Shown: positions 32,404 through 41,131, counted from the stretch's first letter. The stretch is 64,000 nt of DNA from Rubrobacter tropicus (GCF_011492945.1 NZ_CP045119.1:372001-436000), one strand, 5' to 3'. Translations and numbers: made by a program. Notes: generated by a model from the sequence alone, not told the origin.

Positions 32404-33041
32404 CGGAGCCTGTACGTCTCCTGTTGGCCCGCCACGGCCGGACGGAGTGGCACCGCGACAACCGCTACGTGAGCCGGACGGACATCGGCATAGACGAGAC
32501 CGGCCGCGAGCAGGCCAGGACGCTCGCCCGGCGCGCGAAGCAGGAATCCCCGTCTCTCGTGCTGAGCTCGCCGCTCAAGCGGGCGCTGCTCACCGCCGGG
32601 CCCGCCGCGGAGGCCTGCGGCCTAAAGCCGGAGACGGACGACCGGCTGAGGGAGCTGGACTTCGGGGAGTGGGAGGGCAAGACTTTCGATGAGATCCGGT
32701 CGGAGGACCCGGAGCGCGCCGAACGGTTCCTCGAATCCGCCGAGCACGGCTTCCCTGGCGGCGAGCCGCTGGAGGACGGGGCGAATAGAATCCTCGCGGT
32801 CTTCGAGGACCTGCGCCTCTCGCGCGCCGGGGCGACGGTCCTCGTGGTGGCCCACAACACGCTGCTCAGGCTCGGGCTGTGCGCGGCGCTCGGCGTCCCG
32901 CTCGGGGAGTATCGGCGGCGGCTGCCGCGCATCGTCAACGGCGCCGTGAGCGAGATGCGCTTCGGCGTGGGCGGGGGCGCGCTGTACTCCTTGAACGACC
33001 TTGCACACGCGGAGAACACGAAAAGGGAGAACGTCAGATGA
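32400..33041 (+). CDS. Histidine phosphatase (phosphoglycerate-mutase fold)
   Basis: 213 residues. The catalytic motif is LLARHGRTEWH with phospho-His, then LSSPLKRALLTA with the pocket Arg, LRELDFGEWEGKTFDEI with the acid/base Glu, and VVAHNTLLRLG with the second His. It probably dephosphorylates a sugar phosphate. It is translationally coupled at both ends by ATGA overlaps, so it is a true member of the kinase operon. A phosphatase next to kinases might remove dead-end or toxic phosphorylated side products (inference). Confidence 0.9.
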   Translation: MTEPVRLLLARHGRTEWHRDNRYVSRTDIGIDETGREQARTLARRAKQESPSLVLSSPLKRALLTAGPAAEACGLKPETDDRLRELDFGEWEGKTFDEIRSEDPERAERFLESAEHGFPGGEPLEDGANRILAVFEDLRLSRAGATVLVVAHNTLLRLGLCAALGVPLGEYRRRLPRIVNGAVSEMRFGVGGGALYSLNDLAHAENTKRENVR

Positions 33042-34069
33042 AGATCCTGGTCGCGGGGGACCGCCACGTACTGAGCCGGCTGATGGTGCAGGCCCTGAAA
33101 AAGGAGCTTGGGGATAGCCTCGACGTCACGACCATAGACTTCGACTGGCCGATGGAGCCGCACGTGGACGTGGCCGAGGTCAGGGAGGCGGCCGGCGGCG
33201 AGGAGGAGATCGTCGCCGCCGGTCGGGGCGCGGAGGTCATAGTCACGCAACTGGCCCCGATCACGCGGAAGGTGCTGAACTCCCTCCAGGACCTCAAGCT
33301 CGTGGTCGTGACGCGCGGAGGACCCGTCAACGTGAACGTCGAGGCCGCCACCGAGAACGGCGTCATCATAGCCAACGCCCCGGGACGCAACGCCCCGGCC
33401 GCCGCCGAGTACGCCCTCGGGCTCATGCTCGCCGCCATGAAGCGCATCCCGGACGCCCACGCCTCCCTCAAGGGCGGCGAGTGGCGCGGCGAGTTCTACG
33501 CCTACGAGGAGAACGGCATCGAGCTGGACGGCTCGACCGTCGGGCTGGTGGGTTTCGGGGCCATAGGCAGCCGGGTGGCGAAGGTCCTTGCCGCGTTCGG
33601 GGCCGAGGTGCTGGTCCACGATCCTTTCGTCGAAGACGGACCGGTCGTGAAGGCGGGTGGGCGCAAGGCCGGGCTCGACGAGTTGCTCGAAAGGTCGAAG
33701 GTCGTCAGTTTGCACGCCCGCCTCAGCGACGAGACGCGAGGCATGATCGGGGCCGAGCAGATCGGAAAGATGCCGGAGGGCTCCGTCCTCGTCAACACGG
33801 CCCGCGGGGGGCTGCTGGACTACGACGCCCTCTGCGACGCCCTGGAATCCGGCCAGCTCGGGGCCGCCGCGCTGGACGTCTACGAGGAGGAGCCGCCGCC
33901 TGAGGGGTCGCGGCTCTTCGCCGCGCCGAACCTCGTGCTCTCGCCCCACATAGCGGGTGCCACCAGGGAGACGGCGCACCGGGCCGCGGATATCGCCGCC
34001 GCGGAGGTCGGGCGGTACGCGCGGGGGGAGAAGATGGAGAACGTCGTCAACGGGGAGGCGGTCGGCTAG
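33038..34069 (+). CDS. D-isomer-specific 2-hydroxyacid dehydrogenase, PGDH-like
   Basis: 343 residues. The Rossmann loop is GLVGFGAIGSRVAKVL at about residue 170. Catalytic residues are Arg in VLVNTARGGLLD, a Glu in the ALDVYEEEP region and His in LSPHIAGAT. The unusually short C-terminus excludes the ACT-containing serine-biosynthetic SerA type. It reduces a 2-keto acid or oxidises a D-2-hydroxy acid (or a phosphorylated form). ATG overlaps the phosphatase TGA, with AAGGGAG upstream. Confidence 0.9.
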   Translation: MKILVAGDRHVLSRLMVQALKKELGDSLDVTTIDFDWPMEPHVDVAEVREAAGGEEEIVAAGRGAEVIVTQLAPITRKVLNSLQDLKLVVVTRGGPVNVNVEAATENGVIIANAPGRNAPAAAEYALGLMLAAMKRIPDAHASLKGGEWRGEFYAYEENGIELDGSTVGLVGFGAIGSRVAKVLAAFGAEVLVHDPFVEDGPVVKAGGRKAGLDELLERSKVVSLHARLSDETRGMIGAEQIGKMPEGSVLVNTARGGLLDYDALCDALESGQLGAAALDVYEEEPPPEGSRLFAAPNLVLSPHIAGATRETAHRAADIAAAEVGRYARGEKMENVVNGEAVG

Positions 34070-34083
34070 AGGCCGGTCCGGTC

Positions 34084-35532
34084 ATGAACGCCATCGGCAT
34101 AGACGCGGGCACCACTGGCCTGAAGGCGGTCGCGGTCAACCCCGACGGGGAGATCGTCCGCGAGAGGACGGTTCGTTACCCCACCAGGCTCGCCGGGCTC
34201 GGGGCCGAACAGGACGCCCGGGCCTGGTGGCTGGCGGTGACCGACGCGCTGCCGGGGGTGGTCGCGGGGGAGCCCGTCTCGGGCGTCGCCGTGACGTGCC
34301 AGGCCCCCACCCTCGTCTGCGTGGACGGGGACGCCGAGCCGCTCGGGCCGGCGCTCACCTGGATAGACCGCCGCGCCCTTCGGGAGACGCGGGAGATCTC
34401 CGCCGCCACACAGCCGACCCGCAACCCGCCGGACCCGTACTTCGCCACAGGCAAGCTCCTGTGGCTCGCGCGCAACCGCCCGGAGGAGTTGGAGAACGCC
34501 CGCGCGGTCCTGTGCGTCAACGGCTTTCTGGTGGCGCGGCTGACGGGGGAGTTCACCCTCGACGAGACCACCGCCGGGCTCTTTCAGGGGTGGGACGGCG
34601 AGTTCGACCCGGCGCTCCCAGGCCTCGTCCCGCTGGATCTGCTCCCCCGGGTTCGGCCCGCGTTGCAGATCGCCGGTGAGGTCTCAGGGGCTGCGGCGGT
34701 CGCCACGGGCCTGCCCGAGGGCACGCCGGTCGCCCACGGCGGGATAGACGCCGTCGGCGCGGCCCTTGAGGCCGGCATCTTCGGCCCGGGAGACGGGCTC
34801 GTGGAGATGACCGGCTTCTCCACCGTGGCCATCACCGCCGCCGAACGCGGGACGCGCGTGCCGGGCATGATCCACACGCGCCACGGCGTCGGCGGCAAGG
34901 ACCTCATCCTCGCCGCGATGGTGACCGCCGGCGCCGTGACCGACTGGGGCGTGAAGCTGACCGGCTTCGAGAACCCTGCTGGCTTCGACGCGAACGCCTC
35001 CGAAAAGATCGGGGAGCGCCCCGGCAGGCTCCTCATGGTCCCCGCCTTCGCCGGCGAGAGAACCCCCACCTGGGACGTAACCGCCCGCGGCGCCGTGGTC
35101 GGCCTCGACCTCGACGTGGACGCGGGAGACTTTGCAGTCGCCATCTACGAGGGCACGGCTTTAGGCCTCGGGGATAACTTCGGGCGTCTGCGGGAGGTGC
35201 TCGGCGACCTCAGCCCCGTGCGATCCGTCGGCGGCGGCTCGAAGAGCGAGGGCTGGACCCGGATAAAGGCCGATGTGCTCGGCGTCCCGGTCACGGTGCC
35301 GCGCCTGGGCCACGGCGCGGCGGCGGGGGCCGCGATGCTCGCCGGCCTGGCCACCGGGCTGTGGCCCGACGAGGCGTCGGTGAAGGCGCTGTCCAACACG
35401 GAGGGACGGACGTTCGAGCCCGACCCGCGGATGACCGCGCGGTACGCCGGGCGCCTGGAGCTCTACAAGAACCTGCAAAGCATGCTTCCCCCCATCACGC
35501 AGGCCCTGCAAGAAGGGCGTGGAGGGCGGTAG
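34084..35532 (+). CDS. FGGY-family carbohydrate kinase 2
   Basis: 482 residues. The phosphate loop is GIDAGTTGLKAVAVNPDG; then VTCQAPTLVCVDGD, TWIDRRALRETREI, catalytic Asp in VAHGGIDAVGAALEAG, and C-terminal FAGERTPTWDVTARGAVVGL and SVGGGSKSEGWTRIKADVLGVPV. Divergent from kinases 1 and 3 (different active-site neighbours), so it is not a recent duplicate. It starts 14 bases after the dehydrogenase. The substrate is a ketose, polyol or sugar acid; I cannot choose. Confidence 0.9.
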   Translation: MNAIGIDAGTTGLKAVAVNPDGEIVRERTVRYPTRLAGLGAEQDARAWWLAVTDALPGVVAGEPVSGVAVTCQAPTLVCVDGDAEPLGPALTWIDRRALRETREISAATQPTRNPPDPYFATGKLLWLARNRPEELENARAVLCVNGFLVARLTGEFTLDETTAGLFQGWDGEFDPALPGLVPLDLLPRVRPALQIAGEVSGAAAVATGLPEGTPVAHGGIDAVGAALEAGIFGPGDGLVEMTGFSTVAITAAERGTRVPGMIHTRHGVGGKDLILAAMVTAGAVTDWGVKLTGFENPAGFDANASEKIGERPGRLLMVPAFAGERTPTWDVTARGAVVGLDLDVDAGDFAVAIYEGTALGLGDNFGRLREVLGDLSPVRSVGGGSKSEGWTRIKADVLGVPVTVPRLGHGAAAGAAMLAGLATGLWPDEASVKALSNTEGRTFEPDPRMTARYAGRLELYKNLQSMLPPITQALQEGRGGR

Positions 35533-35567
35533 CGGTTGGGGAATGCGACCCGGAGGAGGAGACGCCC

Positions 35568-36353
35568 GTGAACATGCCTGTGAACGCGCCAAGCGGTACG
35601 CGACTGGACGAGCTGGTGGGCCTGTCCAGGTCCCTCGGAAGGCCCGAGAGGGACCTTGTGATCCTGGGCGAGGGCAACACCTCGGTCCGCCTGGACGACG
35701 AGACGTTTCTCGTCAAGGCCAGCGGCACGTCGCTGGCCGAGGCGAGGGAGGGGAGCTTCGTCAGGATGGATCTCGGGCGCACGCTGGCGCTCCTGGACCT
35801 CGTGGACCCGTCGGACGGCGAGCTGGGCGAGGCGTTGATGGCGGCCCGGAGCGAAGGGGAGGGGGACTTGCGCCCCTCCATAGAGGCGGTGATGCACGCG
35901 CTCTGCCTTACGGAGGGGGAGGCGACCTTCGTGGGGCACACCCACCCGACCGCCGTGAACGCCGTGCTGTGCTCCGACCGGGCGGGTTCGCTCTCCGAGG
36001 GCGCGATCTTCCCTGACCAGGTCGTGGTGCTCGGCCGGCACCCCTTGTACTTGCCCTACGTGGACGTGGGGCTTCCCCTGGCCCACGCCCTGCTCGATGC
36101 CCTGCGGGCGCACCGGCGGCGCGTCGGAGCGGCCCCGAAGACCATCTACCTCCAAAACCACGGGCTCGTCGCCCTGGGGCAGTCCGCGGGAGGGGTGGAA
36201 CAGGTCACCACGATGGCGGCCAAGCACGCCCGCATCATGTCCGGGGTGCTCGCCGCCGGGGAACCGGTCTACCTGACCGCCGGGCAGGCCGACAGCCTTG
36301 ATGCCCGCCCGGACGAAGAGTACCGCCGACGGGTGATCCAGGGCGACCGTTGA
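35568..36353 (+). CDS. Class II aldolase/adducin-family protein
   Basis: 261 residues. The GTG at 35568 follows GGAGGAGGAG; ATG at 35574 is an alternative. The class II aldolase fold shows LGEGNTSVRLDDETFLVKASGT (phosphate-binding region), a Zn site with Glu in SIEAVMH and His in VGHTHPTAVNAVL, and the third His in YLQNHGLVALGQS. It cleaves a sugar 1-phosphate or phosphorylated keto acid by retro-aldol, or isomerises it. It lies between kinase 2 and kinase 3, so it probably acts on the product of one of them. Confidence 0.88.
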   Translation: MNMPVNAPSGTRLDELVGLSRSLGRPERDLVILGEGNTSVRLDDETFLVKASGTSLAEAREGSFVRMDLGRTLALLDLVDPSDGELGEALMAARSEGEGDLRPSIEAVMHALCLTEGEATFVGHTHPTAVNAVLCSDRAGSLSEGAIFPDQVVVLGRHPLYLPYVDVGLPLAHALLDALRAHRRRVGAAPKTIYLQNHGLVALGQSAGGVEQVTTMAAKHARIMSGVLAAGEPVYLTAGQADSLDARPDEEYRRRVIQGDR

Positions 36354-36444
36354 CCGCCGAGTACCGGGGAAACGGGCCCGCAAAGGACGCGAGAAGGATC
36401 GGAGGGCGTCGTGACCGGAGAGAGACCAAGGAGATGATGCGCAG

Positions 36445-37890
36445 ATGATACTCGGTATAGACCTCGGCACCTCGGTCGTGAAGGCCGCGGCCTTCTCGCG
36501 GGACGGGGATGTCCTCGCGACCGAGGGCCGCGGCGTAAAGCTTTACAACCCCCGCCCCGAGTGCTCGGAGCAGGACATCGACGAGACGATGGAGGCGCTC
36601 GGCGCGGTCGTCCGGGCCGTGCTGGAGCAGACGGACGAGCCCGTGGAGGCCGTCGGCCTCACGGGCCAGGGCGACGGCCTCTGGCTGCTGGACGAACGCG
36701 GCCGCCAGGTGCGCCGCGCCGCGACCTGGCTCGACGCCAGGGCGAACCCGATAGTCGAGGAGTGGACGGCCTCGGGCGTCTTCGAGGAGCATTTCCGCAG
36801 GAACGGCAACGTCACCTTCCCGGGCGCGCCCTCGGCCATCATGGCCGCCCTCAAGCGCGACGAACCGGAATCGCTCGAGAAGGCCGCCACCGCCGGCTAC
36901 TGCAAGGACGTAGTCCTCCAGCGCCTAACCGGCGTGCGGGCCACCGACGCCTCAGACGCCTCCGAACCGTTCATGGACCACTCGACCCGCCAGTACGACG
37001 CCAGCCTGTTGGAGCTCTTCGGCCTGGAAGACTACGAGCGCCTGCTCGCGCCCATAGACGAATCGCCCGGAGAGGCCCGTCCCCTCGGCAAAGCGGGGGC
37101 GGAACTGACGGGGCTTCCGGAGGGGACGCCGGTCCACAACGGCCCGTTCGACCTTCCGGCGACGGCGATGGGCGCGGGCGTCACGCGGCTGGGGGACGGC
37201 GTCATCATCGTCGGCACCACCCTCGCCTGCGAGGTACTGACCGACCGCGTGGAGACCGGCGGGGAGCCGGGGGGGCAGACCCTGTGCGCGCTGGAGCCCG
37301 ACCGCTGGCTCAGGGCGATGCCGGCGATGGTCGGCACCGCCTCCATGGACCTGACCCTGAACCTGCTCCGCTCCGAGCACGCGGAGATAGAGGACTTCCT
37401 GGCCGAGAGCCCGCCTGGCGCAAACGGGGTGGGCGTCCTGCCGTTCTTCTCGCCCTCGGGCGAGCGGGCGCCCTTCGTCGAGCCCCACGCCCGCGGGCAG
37501 CTCTCCGGCATGACCCTGGGCACCACCCGCTCCGACGTGGTCAGGGCAGTGGCCGAGGGCGTCGGGTACGCGGCGAAGCACTGCCTGGCGGCGGCGGGCC
37601 TGAAGGGTGAACTGTCCATCTGCGGTGGCGGGGCGGAGTCCCGGGCCTGGCGGCAGGTGCTCTCCGACGTGCTCCAGCAGCCCCTCAAGGTCGCCCGCAG
37701 GCCCGAAGTCGGCGCCAGGGGCGCGGCCATGGGGGCCATGATCTCACTCAAAATAGACTTCGACCACGACGCCTGGACCCGCGCGGAAGACGAGGTGCAA
37801 CCGGGCGAAGACCTCGCCGAGCTCTACGAAGAAGGCTTCGAGCACTACCTGGCGAGGGTCGATTCTGCCCGCGATCTGTGGGGGAGATAG
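36445..37890 (+). CDS. FGGY-family carbohydrate kinase 3
   Basis: 481 residues. The phosphate loop is GIDLGTSVVKAAAFSRDG; then GLTGQGDGLWLLDE, ATWLDARANPIVEEW, VHNGPFDLPATAMGAG with the catalytic Asp, and the closing SICGGGAESRAWRQVLSDVLQQPL. This pattern resembles the erythritol/L-xylulose kinase branch, but that is tentative. It is preceded by a 91-base gap with GGAGA-type sites. A word-repeat element (A3) follows, separating it from the last aldolase gene. Confidence 0.9.
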   Translation: MILGIDLGTSVVKAAAFSRDGDVLATEGRGVKLYNPRPECSEQDIDETMEALGAVVRAVLEQTDEPVEAVGLTGQGDGLWLLDERGRQVRRAATWLDARANPIVEEWTASGVFEEHFRRNGNVTFPGAPSAIMAALKRDEPESLEKAATAGYCKDVVLQRLTGVRATDASDASEPFMDHSTRQYDASLLELFGLEDYERLLAPIDESPGEARPLGKAGAELTGLPEGTPVHNGPFDLPATAMGAGVTRLGDGVIIVGTTLACEVLTDRVETGGEPGGQTLCALEPDRWLRAMPAMVGTASMDLTLNLLRSEHAEIEDFLAESPPGANGVGVLPFFSPSGERAPFVEPHARGQLSGMTLGTTRSDVVRAVAEGVGYAAKHCLAAAGLKGELSICGGGAESRAWRQVLSDVLQQPLKVARRPEVGARGAAMGAMISLKIDFDHDAWTRAEDEVQPGEDLAELYEEGFEHYLARVDSARDLWGR

Positions 37891-38110
37891 CCATCAGCTT
37901 TCAGCCATCAGCTTTTTGTGGTCCTGGCCGGGGGTTGGGGTATGGGCGGGACGCTTCGGGGGAATGCTGAGAGAAAGAAGACCGACAGTACGGTTGGCAA
38001 GGGTTGGAGCTGCCTTATTAATGCCAGCGGCATTCAACCGTCCCAGGCAAAGCTGACAGCTGAAAGCGGAGGCCGAGAGGCCGGAGTGGGCTGACCGCTG
38101 ACGGCTTCGA
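37888..38110. repeat. Word-repeat A3 (GTCAGC/GCTGA family), two inverted arms
   Basis: The left arm GCCATCAGCTTTCAGCCATC, AGCTTTTTG and right arm AAAGCTGACAGCTGAAAGC, GGAGGCC, GGGCTGACCGCTGACGGC flank about 130 bases. A perfect palindrome AATGCC-AGC-GGCATT sits at 38020-38034 just inside the right arm. Located inside the cluster between kinase 3 and the aldolase. Confidence 0.65.
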
Positions 38111-38124
38111 AAAGGAGGAACGGA

Positions 38125-38781
38125 TTGAAGTACCAGGAGCTACGCGAAGAGGTGACGAGGATCTCGCGCCGGATGGGTGACTCCGGCCTCGTCCGCACGA
38201 CCGCAGGCAACGTCAGCGCCCGCACCCCGGACGGGGACGTCCTCATAACCCCGAGCGGGCTGCCCTACGAAGACCTGGAGGCCGGGGATCTCGCCCTCGT
38301 CGACCTCGACGGGAACCTCCTGGAGGGCCCGCTGGAGCCATCGACGGAGGTCCCCATGCATACCGGCATCTACCGCCAGAGGCCGGGCGTCGGCGGCATC
38401 GTTCACACCCACGCGCCCTACTCGACCGCGCTCGCCTGCCTGGGCCTCGAAATACCCGCGGTCCACTACATGCTCGCGGCCCTCTCCGAAGAGGGCCGCG
38501 TCCCCCTGGCGCCGTACGCCACCTACGGAACCGAGGAGCTGGCCGGATACGCGAGCGAGACGCTCGGCGGGACCCACTCCGCCTGCCTTCTCCAGAACCA
38601 CGGCACCATCACCGTGGCGGAGACCGCGACCAAAGCCTACTCCCTTACCGAGATCCTCGAAGAGATGGCCGAGCTCTACTACCGGACCCGCCTCGCCGGC
38701 GACCCGATCATCCTCGGCCCCGACCGCATAGCCGAGACCCGCGCCAAGATAGCCGGCTACGGACAAGCTAAACGCTCGTAG
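38125..38781 (+). CDS. Class II aldolase, fuculose-1-phosphate-aldolase-like
   Basis: 218 residues from the TTG at 38125 with AAAAGGAGGAACGGA upstream. Zn aldolase features: TTAGNVSART, ITPSGLPYEDL, Glu in PSTEVPMHTGIY, HTHAPYSTALA with two His, and QNHGTITV with the third His. The size matches L-fuculose-1-P/L-rhamnulose-1-P aldolases, which give dihydroxyacetone phosphate plus an aldehyde. It is the last gene of the three-kinase cluster and has its own strong ribosome site after the repeat. Confidence 0.88.
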   Translation: MKYQELREEVTRISRRMGDSGLVRTTAGNVSARTPDGDVLITPSGLPYEDLEAGDLALVDLDGNLLEGPLEPSTEVPMHTGIYRQRPGVGGIVHTHAPYSTALACLGLEIPAVHYMLAALSEEGRVPLAPYATYGTEELAGYASETLGGTHSACLLQNHGTITVAETATKAYSLTEILEEMAELYYRTRLAGDPIILGPDRIAETRAKIAGYGQAKRS

Positions 38782-38810
38782 CTTGTAGCTTGTCAGCCGG
38801 TCAGCGCTGG
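38781..38810. repeat. Word-repeat A4, left half of a split element
   Basis: It contains AGCTTGTCAGCCGGTCAGC (38787-38805), the exact inverse of 40225-40243. The two halves enclose the GNAT gene and the ISL3 remnant. Confidence 0.65.
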
Positions 38811-38959
38811 CCCGAGGCCGGGATTAGCGTCAGACCATCCCAGACTAGGAGATAAACCCCGGGCTCTGGCGAATTCTTGATGAAATGGCGCGGCGCAATC
38901 CTTGGCGGAGCTATGGCGCATAATTGTGGCGTCCACGAAGCAAGGGAGGTACCGTTACT

Positions 38960-39526
38960 GTGCAGCCGCTTCCCACCTTGGAGACCGAGCGACTGGTGCT
39001 GCGGCCCCTCGCGCCCGGGGACGCCGCCGCGGTGCGCGCCCTGGGCGGCGACCGGCGCGTCGCCGAGATGACCCTGTTGCCGCACCCCTTCGGAGAGGAA
39101 GAGGTGCGCCGATGGGTGGAGGGGCGCCTCGAGTGGGCGGCGCAGGGCAAGAGCCGTCCGTTCTCGGTACTGCTCAAGGAGGACGGCGCGCTGGTCGGCC
39201 ACGCTGGGCTCCTCCTCGACCGGGACAACGATAAGGCCGGGCTCTACTACTGGATGGGGGTGCCCTACTGGGGACGTGGTTACGCCACCGAGGCCGCCCG
39301 GGAGCTTGTCCGCCACGCCTTCGAAGACCTCGGCCTGGGGCGCGTCTACGCCGACCACGTCGCCCGCAACCCCGCTTCCGGCAGGGTGCTCCAGAAGGTC
39401 GGCATGAGCTACGAAGGCTGCCGGAGACGGGACTTCAAGAAGTGGGATCGCTTCGAGGACCTGGCGCTCTACGGCGTGCTCGCCGAGGAGTGGTCCCCGG
39501 CGGCGACGTCCGCGTCCCCGCGGTAG
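38960..39526 (+). CDS. GNAT-family N-acetyltransferase, RimJ-like
   Basis: 188 residues from the GTG at 38960 (GGGAGG upstream). The acetyl-CoA fold shows LETERLVLRPLAPGDAAAV, VGHAGLLLD, the pyrophosphate loop YWGRGYATEAARELV and the closing NPASGRVLQKVGMSYEGCRRRDF of the RimJ/RimL type. It acetylates an amine on a peptide, ribosomal protein or small molecule. Not linked to the sugar operons. It lies together with the transposase remnant between inverted repeats A4 and A5. Confidence 0.85.
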   Translation: MQPLPTLETERLVLRPLAPGDAAAVRALGGDRRVAEMTLLPHPFGEEEVRRWVEGRLEWAAQGKSRPFSVLLKEDGALVGHAGLLLDRDNDKAGLYYWMGVPYWGRGYATEAARELVRHAFEDLGLGRVYADHVARNPASGRVLQKVGMSYEGCRRRDFKKWDRFEDLALYGVLAEEWSPAATSASPR

Positions 39527-39575
39527 CGGCGCCGTGCGCCCCATCGCCGCGAGACGAAGGAGGCCCTTAGTGTAA

Positions 39576-40060
39576 GACCCGCGCGGTGCCCGTTGCCCCG
39601 CGTGCGGGAAGGACGCCGCCAGGGCGCACAGTGTCTACACTCGCACGATCGCCGACCTGCCCTGGCGCGGCGCCCCGGTCATCCTGCGCGTCCGCGCGAG
39701 GCGCTTCTTCTGCGACGAGCCCTCTTGCGAGCGCAAGATCTTCTGCGAGCGGCTGCCCGACGTTCCCGCCCACGCCCGCAAGACGGGCAGGCCGGAGGAG
39801 GCCGGCACCTCGGAGGCCGAGGTGGTGAGGAAGCACGCCGCCGGGCTGAAAAAGGACCTCTCGGCGGTGAGGGCGGGTCTCACGGAGAGGTAGAGCAACG
39901 GGCCGGTGGAGGGCTTCGTCCACAAGTCGAAGCTCGTCAAGCGCCAGGGCTACGGGAGGGCCGGCTTCGACCTGCCGAGGGCGAGGGTGCTCTGGCGGCT
40001 GACCTCCGCCGCGACGGCGGTCAGGAGGACGCACCGCTTTCACCAAGAAGCCGACAGAAC
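39576..40060 (+). mobile_element. ISL3-family transposase remnant, internally deleted
   Basis: The frame after a TAA at 39573 gives a CPACG zinc-finger start and YTRTIADLPWRGAPV, VRARRFFCDEPSCERKIFCERLP, then jumps within RKTGRPEEAG..KKDLSAVRAGLTER to an in-frame TAG at 39892 (where relatives have Trp) and continues SNGPVEGFVHKSKLVKRQGYGRAGFDL. These are the N-terminal zinc domain and the C-terminal end of ISL3 transposases; most of the catalytic DDE core is missing. Dead copy. No terminal inverted repeats of the IS were recognised. Confidence 0.8.
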
Positions 40061-40208
40061 CCGGGGTTTATGTCCTAGTTTGGACTATCCCACCGTGGGC
40101 GAGTTCGAGACCCCGCCCACGCCTGGAGAAAGGCCAGAGAAGACGGTCTCTTTCGCCGACGACCGTTCGCCGGGCGATGCCGGGCGCAGAGCCCGGCAAC
40201 AAGCGGAG

Positions 40209-40254
40209 AGCCGCGAAGCGGCGTGCTGACCGGCTGACAAGCTGAAACGCTGAT
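40209..40254. repeat. Word-repeat A5, right half of a split element
   Basis: GCCGCGAAGCGGC hairpin, then GTGCTGACCGGCTGACAAGC, TGAAACGCTGATC. GCTGACCGGCTGACAAGCT (40225-40243) is the exact inverse of part of A4. Confidence 0.65.
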
Positions 40255-40325
40255 CTTGCGCCAGAATGCAGCCTCCGTTACAGTATGAGCGGGCAGAGGA
40301 GGTATTTGAGCGATTTAGAATAAAA

Positions 40326-40356
40326 ATTGCTCGAACAATCATAAATTGTCAGACAA
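40326..40356 (+). promoter_or_regulatory. Palindromes overlapping the DeoR start
   Basis: ATTGCTCGAACAAT (40326-40339, arms ATTG/CAAT) and TTGTCAGACAA (40346-40356, perfect about its centre), the latter starting at the TTG initiation codon. The AT-rich stretch with TAGAAT (about 40314-40319) is a possible -10. Likely an autoregulatory site. Confidence 0.45.
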
Positions 40357-41131
40357 ACGCGCAGATTTACCGGGCCAGCGGCAGCAGCGGATAGCTGAGC
40401 TCGTCCGCGAATCGGGGAGCGTCACGGTGTCGAGGTTGGAGGAGGACCTCGGCATCTCTTCGGCGACCGCGAGGCGGGATCTTGCGGTGCTCGAGAGGCA
40501 GGGCAAGGTAAAGAGGACCCACGGCGGGGCCGTCATGCCGGGGTTCACGCAGCACGAGGACTCCTTTCAGCAGCGGCTGGGGGAGGCGGTGGAGGCGAAG
40601 GGGCGGCTGGCGCGGGTCGCGGCGGCGATGCTCGAGGCGGACGAGACCGTGTTCGTGGATTCGTCCACCACGGCTTACTACGCGGCGCGGCGCATCCTCG
40701 CCGACGCGCCCAGCGTGACGTGCCTCACCAACCTGGTGCCGGTCATGGACCTGTTCTCCACGGCGGACCCGTCCGGCGCGAGCATGGTCGGGGTCGGCGG
40801 CATCTTCAGGGCGCTGACGCTCTCCTTCGTGGGACCGTGCGCCGTGCGCACGGTCGAGTCTTACCTGGCGGACAGGGCGTTCGTGAGCGTCAAGGGGATC
40901 ACGGCGGGGGGGCACCTCACGGACGCGGACCCGCTGGAGGCCGAGGTCAAGCGTGCCATGATCCGGCAGTCAGACAAGCCCGTGCTGCTGGTGGACGGCA
41001 GGAAGTTCGAGCGCCGGGGCATGAGCGTAATAGGTCACGTCTCCGAGGTCTCCCTGGTGTTGACCGCCGACGCGCACCCTTCGCACGTGCGGGCGTTGGA
41101 GGACCTGGGGGTGGCCGTGAAGAGCGTGTAG
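40346..41131 (+). CDS. DeoR/GlpR-family transcriptional regulator of the rhamnose operon
   Basis: 261 residues. Helix-turn-helix QRQQRIAELVRESGSVTVSRLEEDLGISSATARRDLAVLERQGKVKRTHGGAV. DeoR sensor domain with VFVDSSTTAYYAARRI, VGVGGIFRALTLSFVG and FVSVKGITAGGHLTDADPLEAEVKRAMI. The TTG at 40346 lacks a clear ribosome site, so the transcript may be leaderless or start further in. It is the first gene of the plus-strand rhamnose cluster. DeoR-type regulators in such clusters sense rhamnulose or its phosphate (inference). Confidence 0.85.
   Translation: MSDKRADLPGQRQQRIAELVRESGSVTVSRLEEDLGISSATARRDLAVLERQGKVKRTHGGAVMPGFTQHEDSFQQRLGEAVEAKGRLARVAAAMLEADETVFVDSSTTAYYAARRILADAPSVTCLTNLVPVMDLFSTADPSGASMVGVGGIFRALTLSFVGPCAVRTVESYLADRAFVSVKGITAGGHLTDADPLEAEVKRAMIRQSDKPVLLVDGRKFERRGMSVIGHVSEVSLVLTADAHPSHVRALEDLGVAVKSV

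Larger units (their letters stand above)
39527..40345. other. Gap with transposase remnant and repeat
   Basis: It holds the decayed ISL3 transposase (39576-40060), word-repeat A5 and the AT-rich control region in front of the DeoR gene (about 40270-40345). No intact gene. Confidence 0.6.

Noticed and set aside
39570-40060. Intact insertion sequence
   Set aside because: Only the two ends of an ISL3 transposase remain with a stop codon between, and no terminal inverted repeats were recognised.
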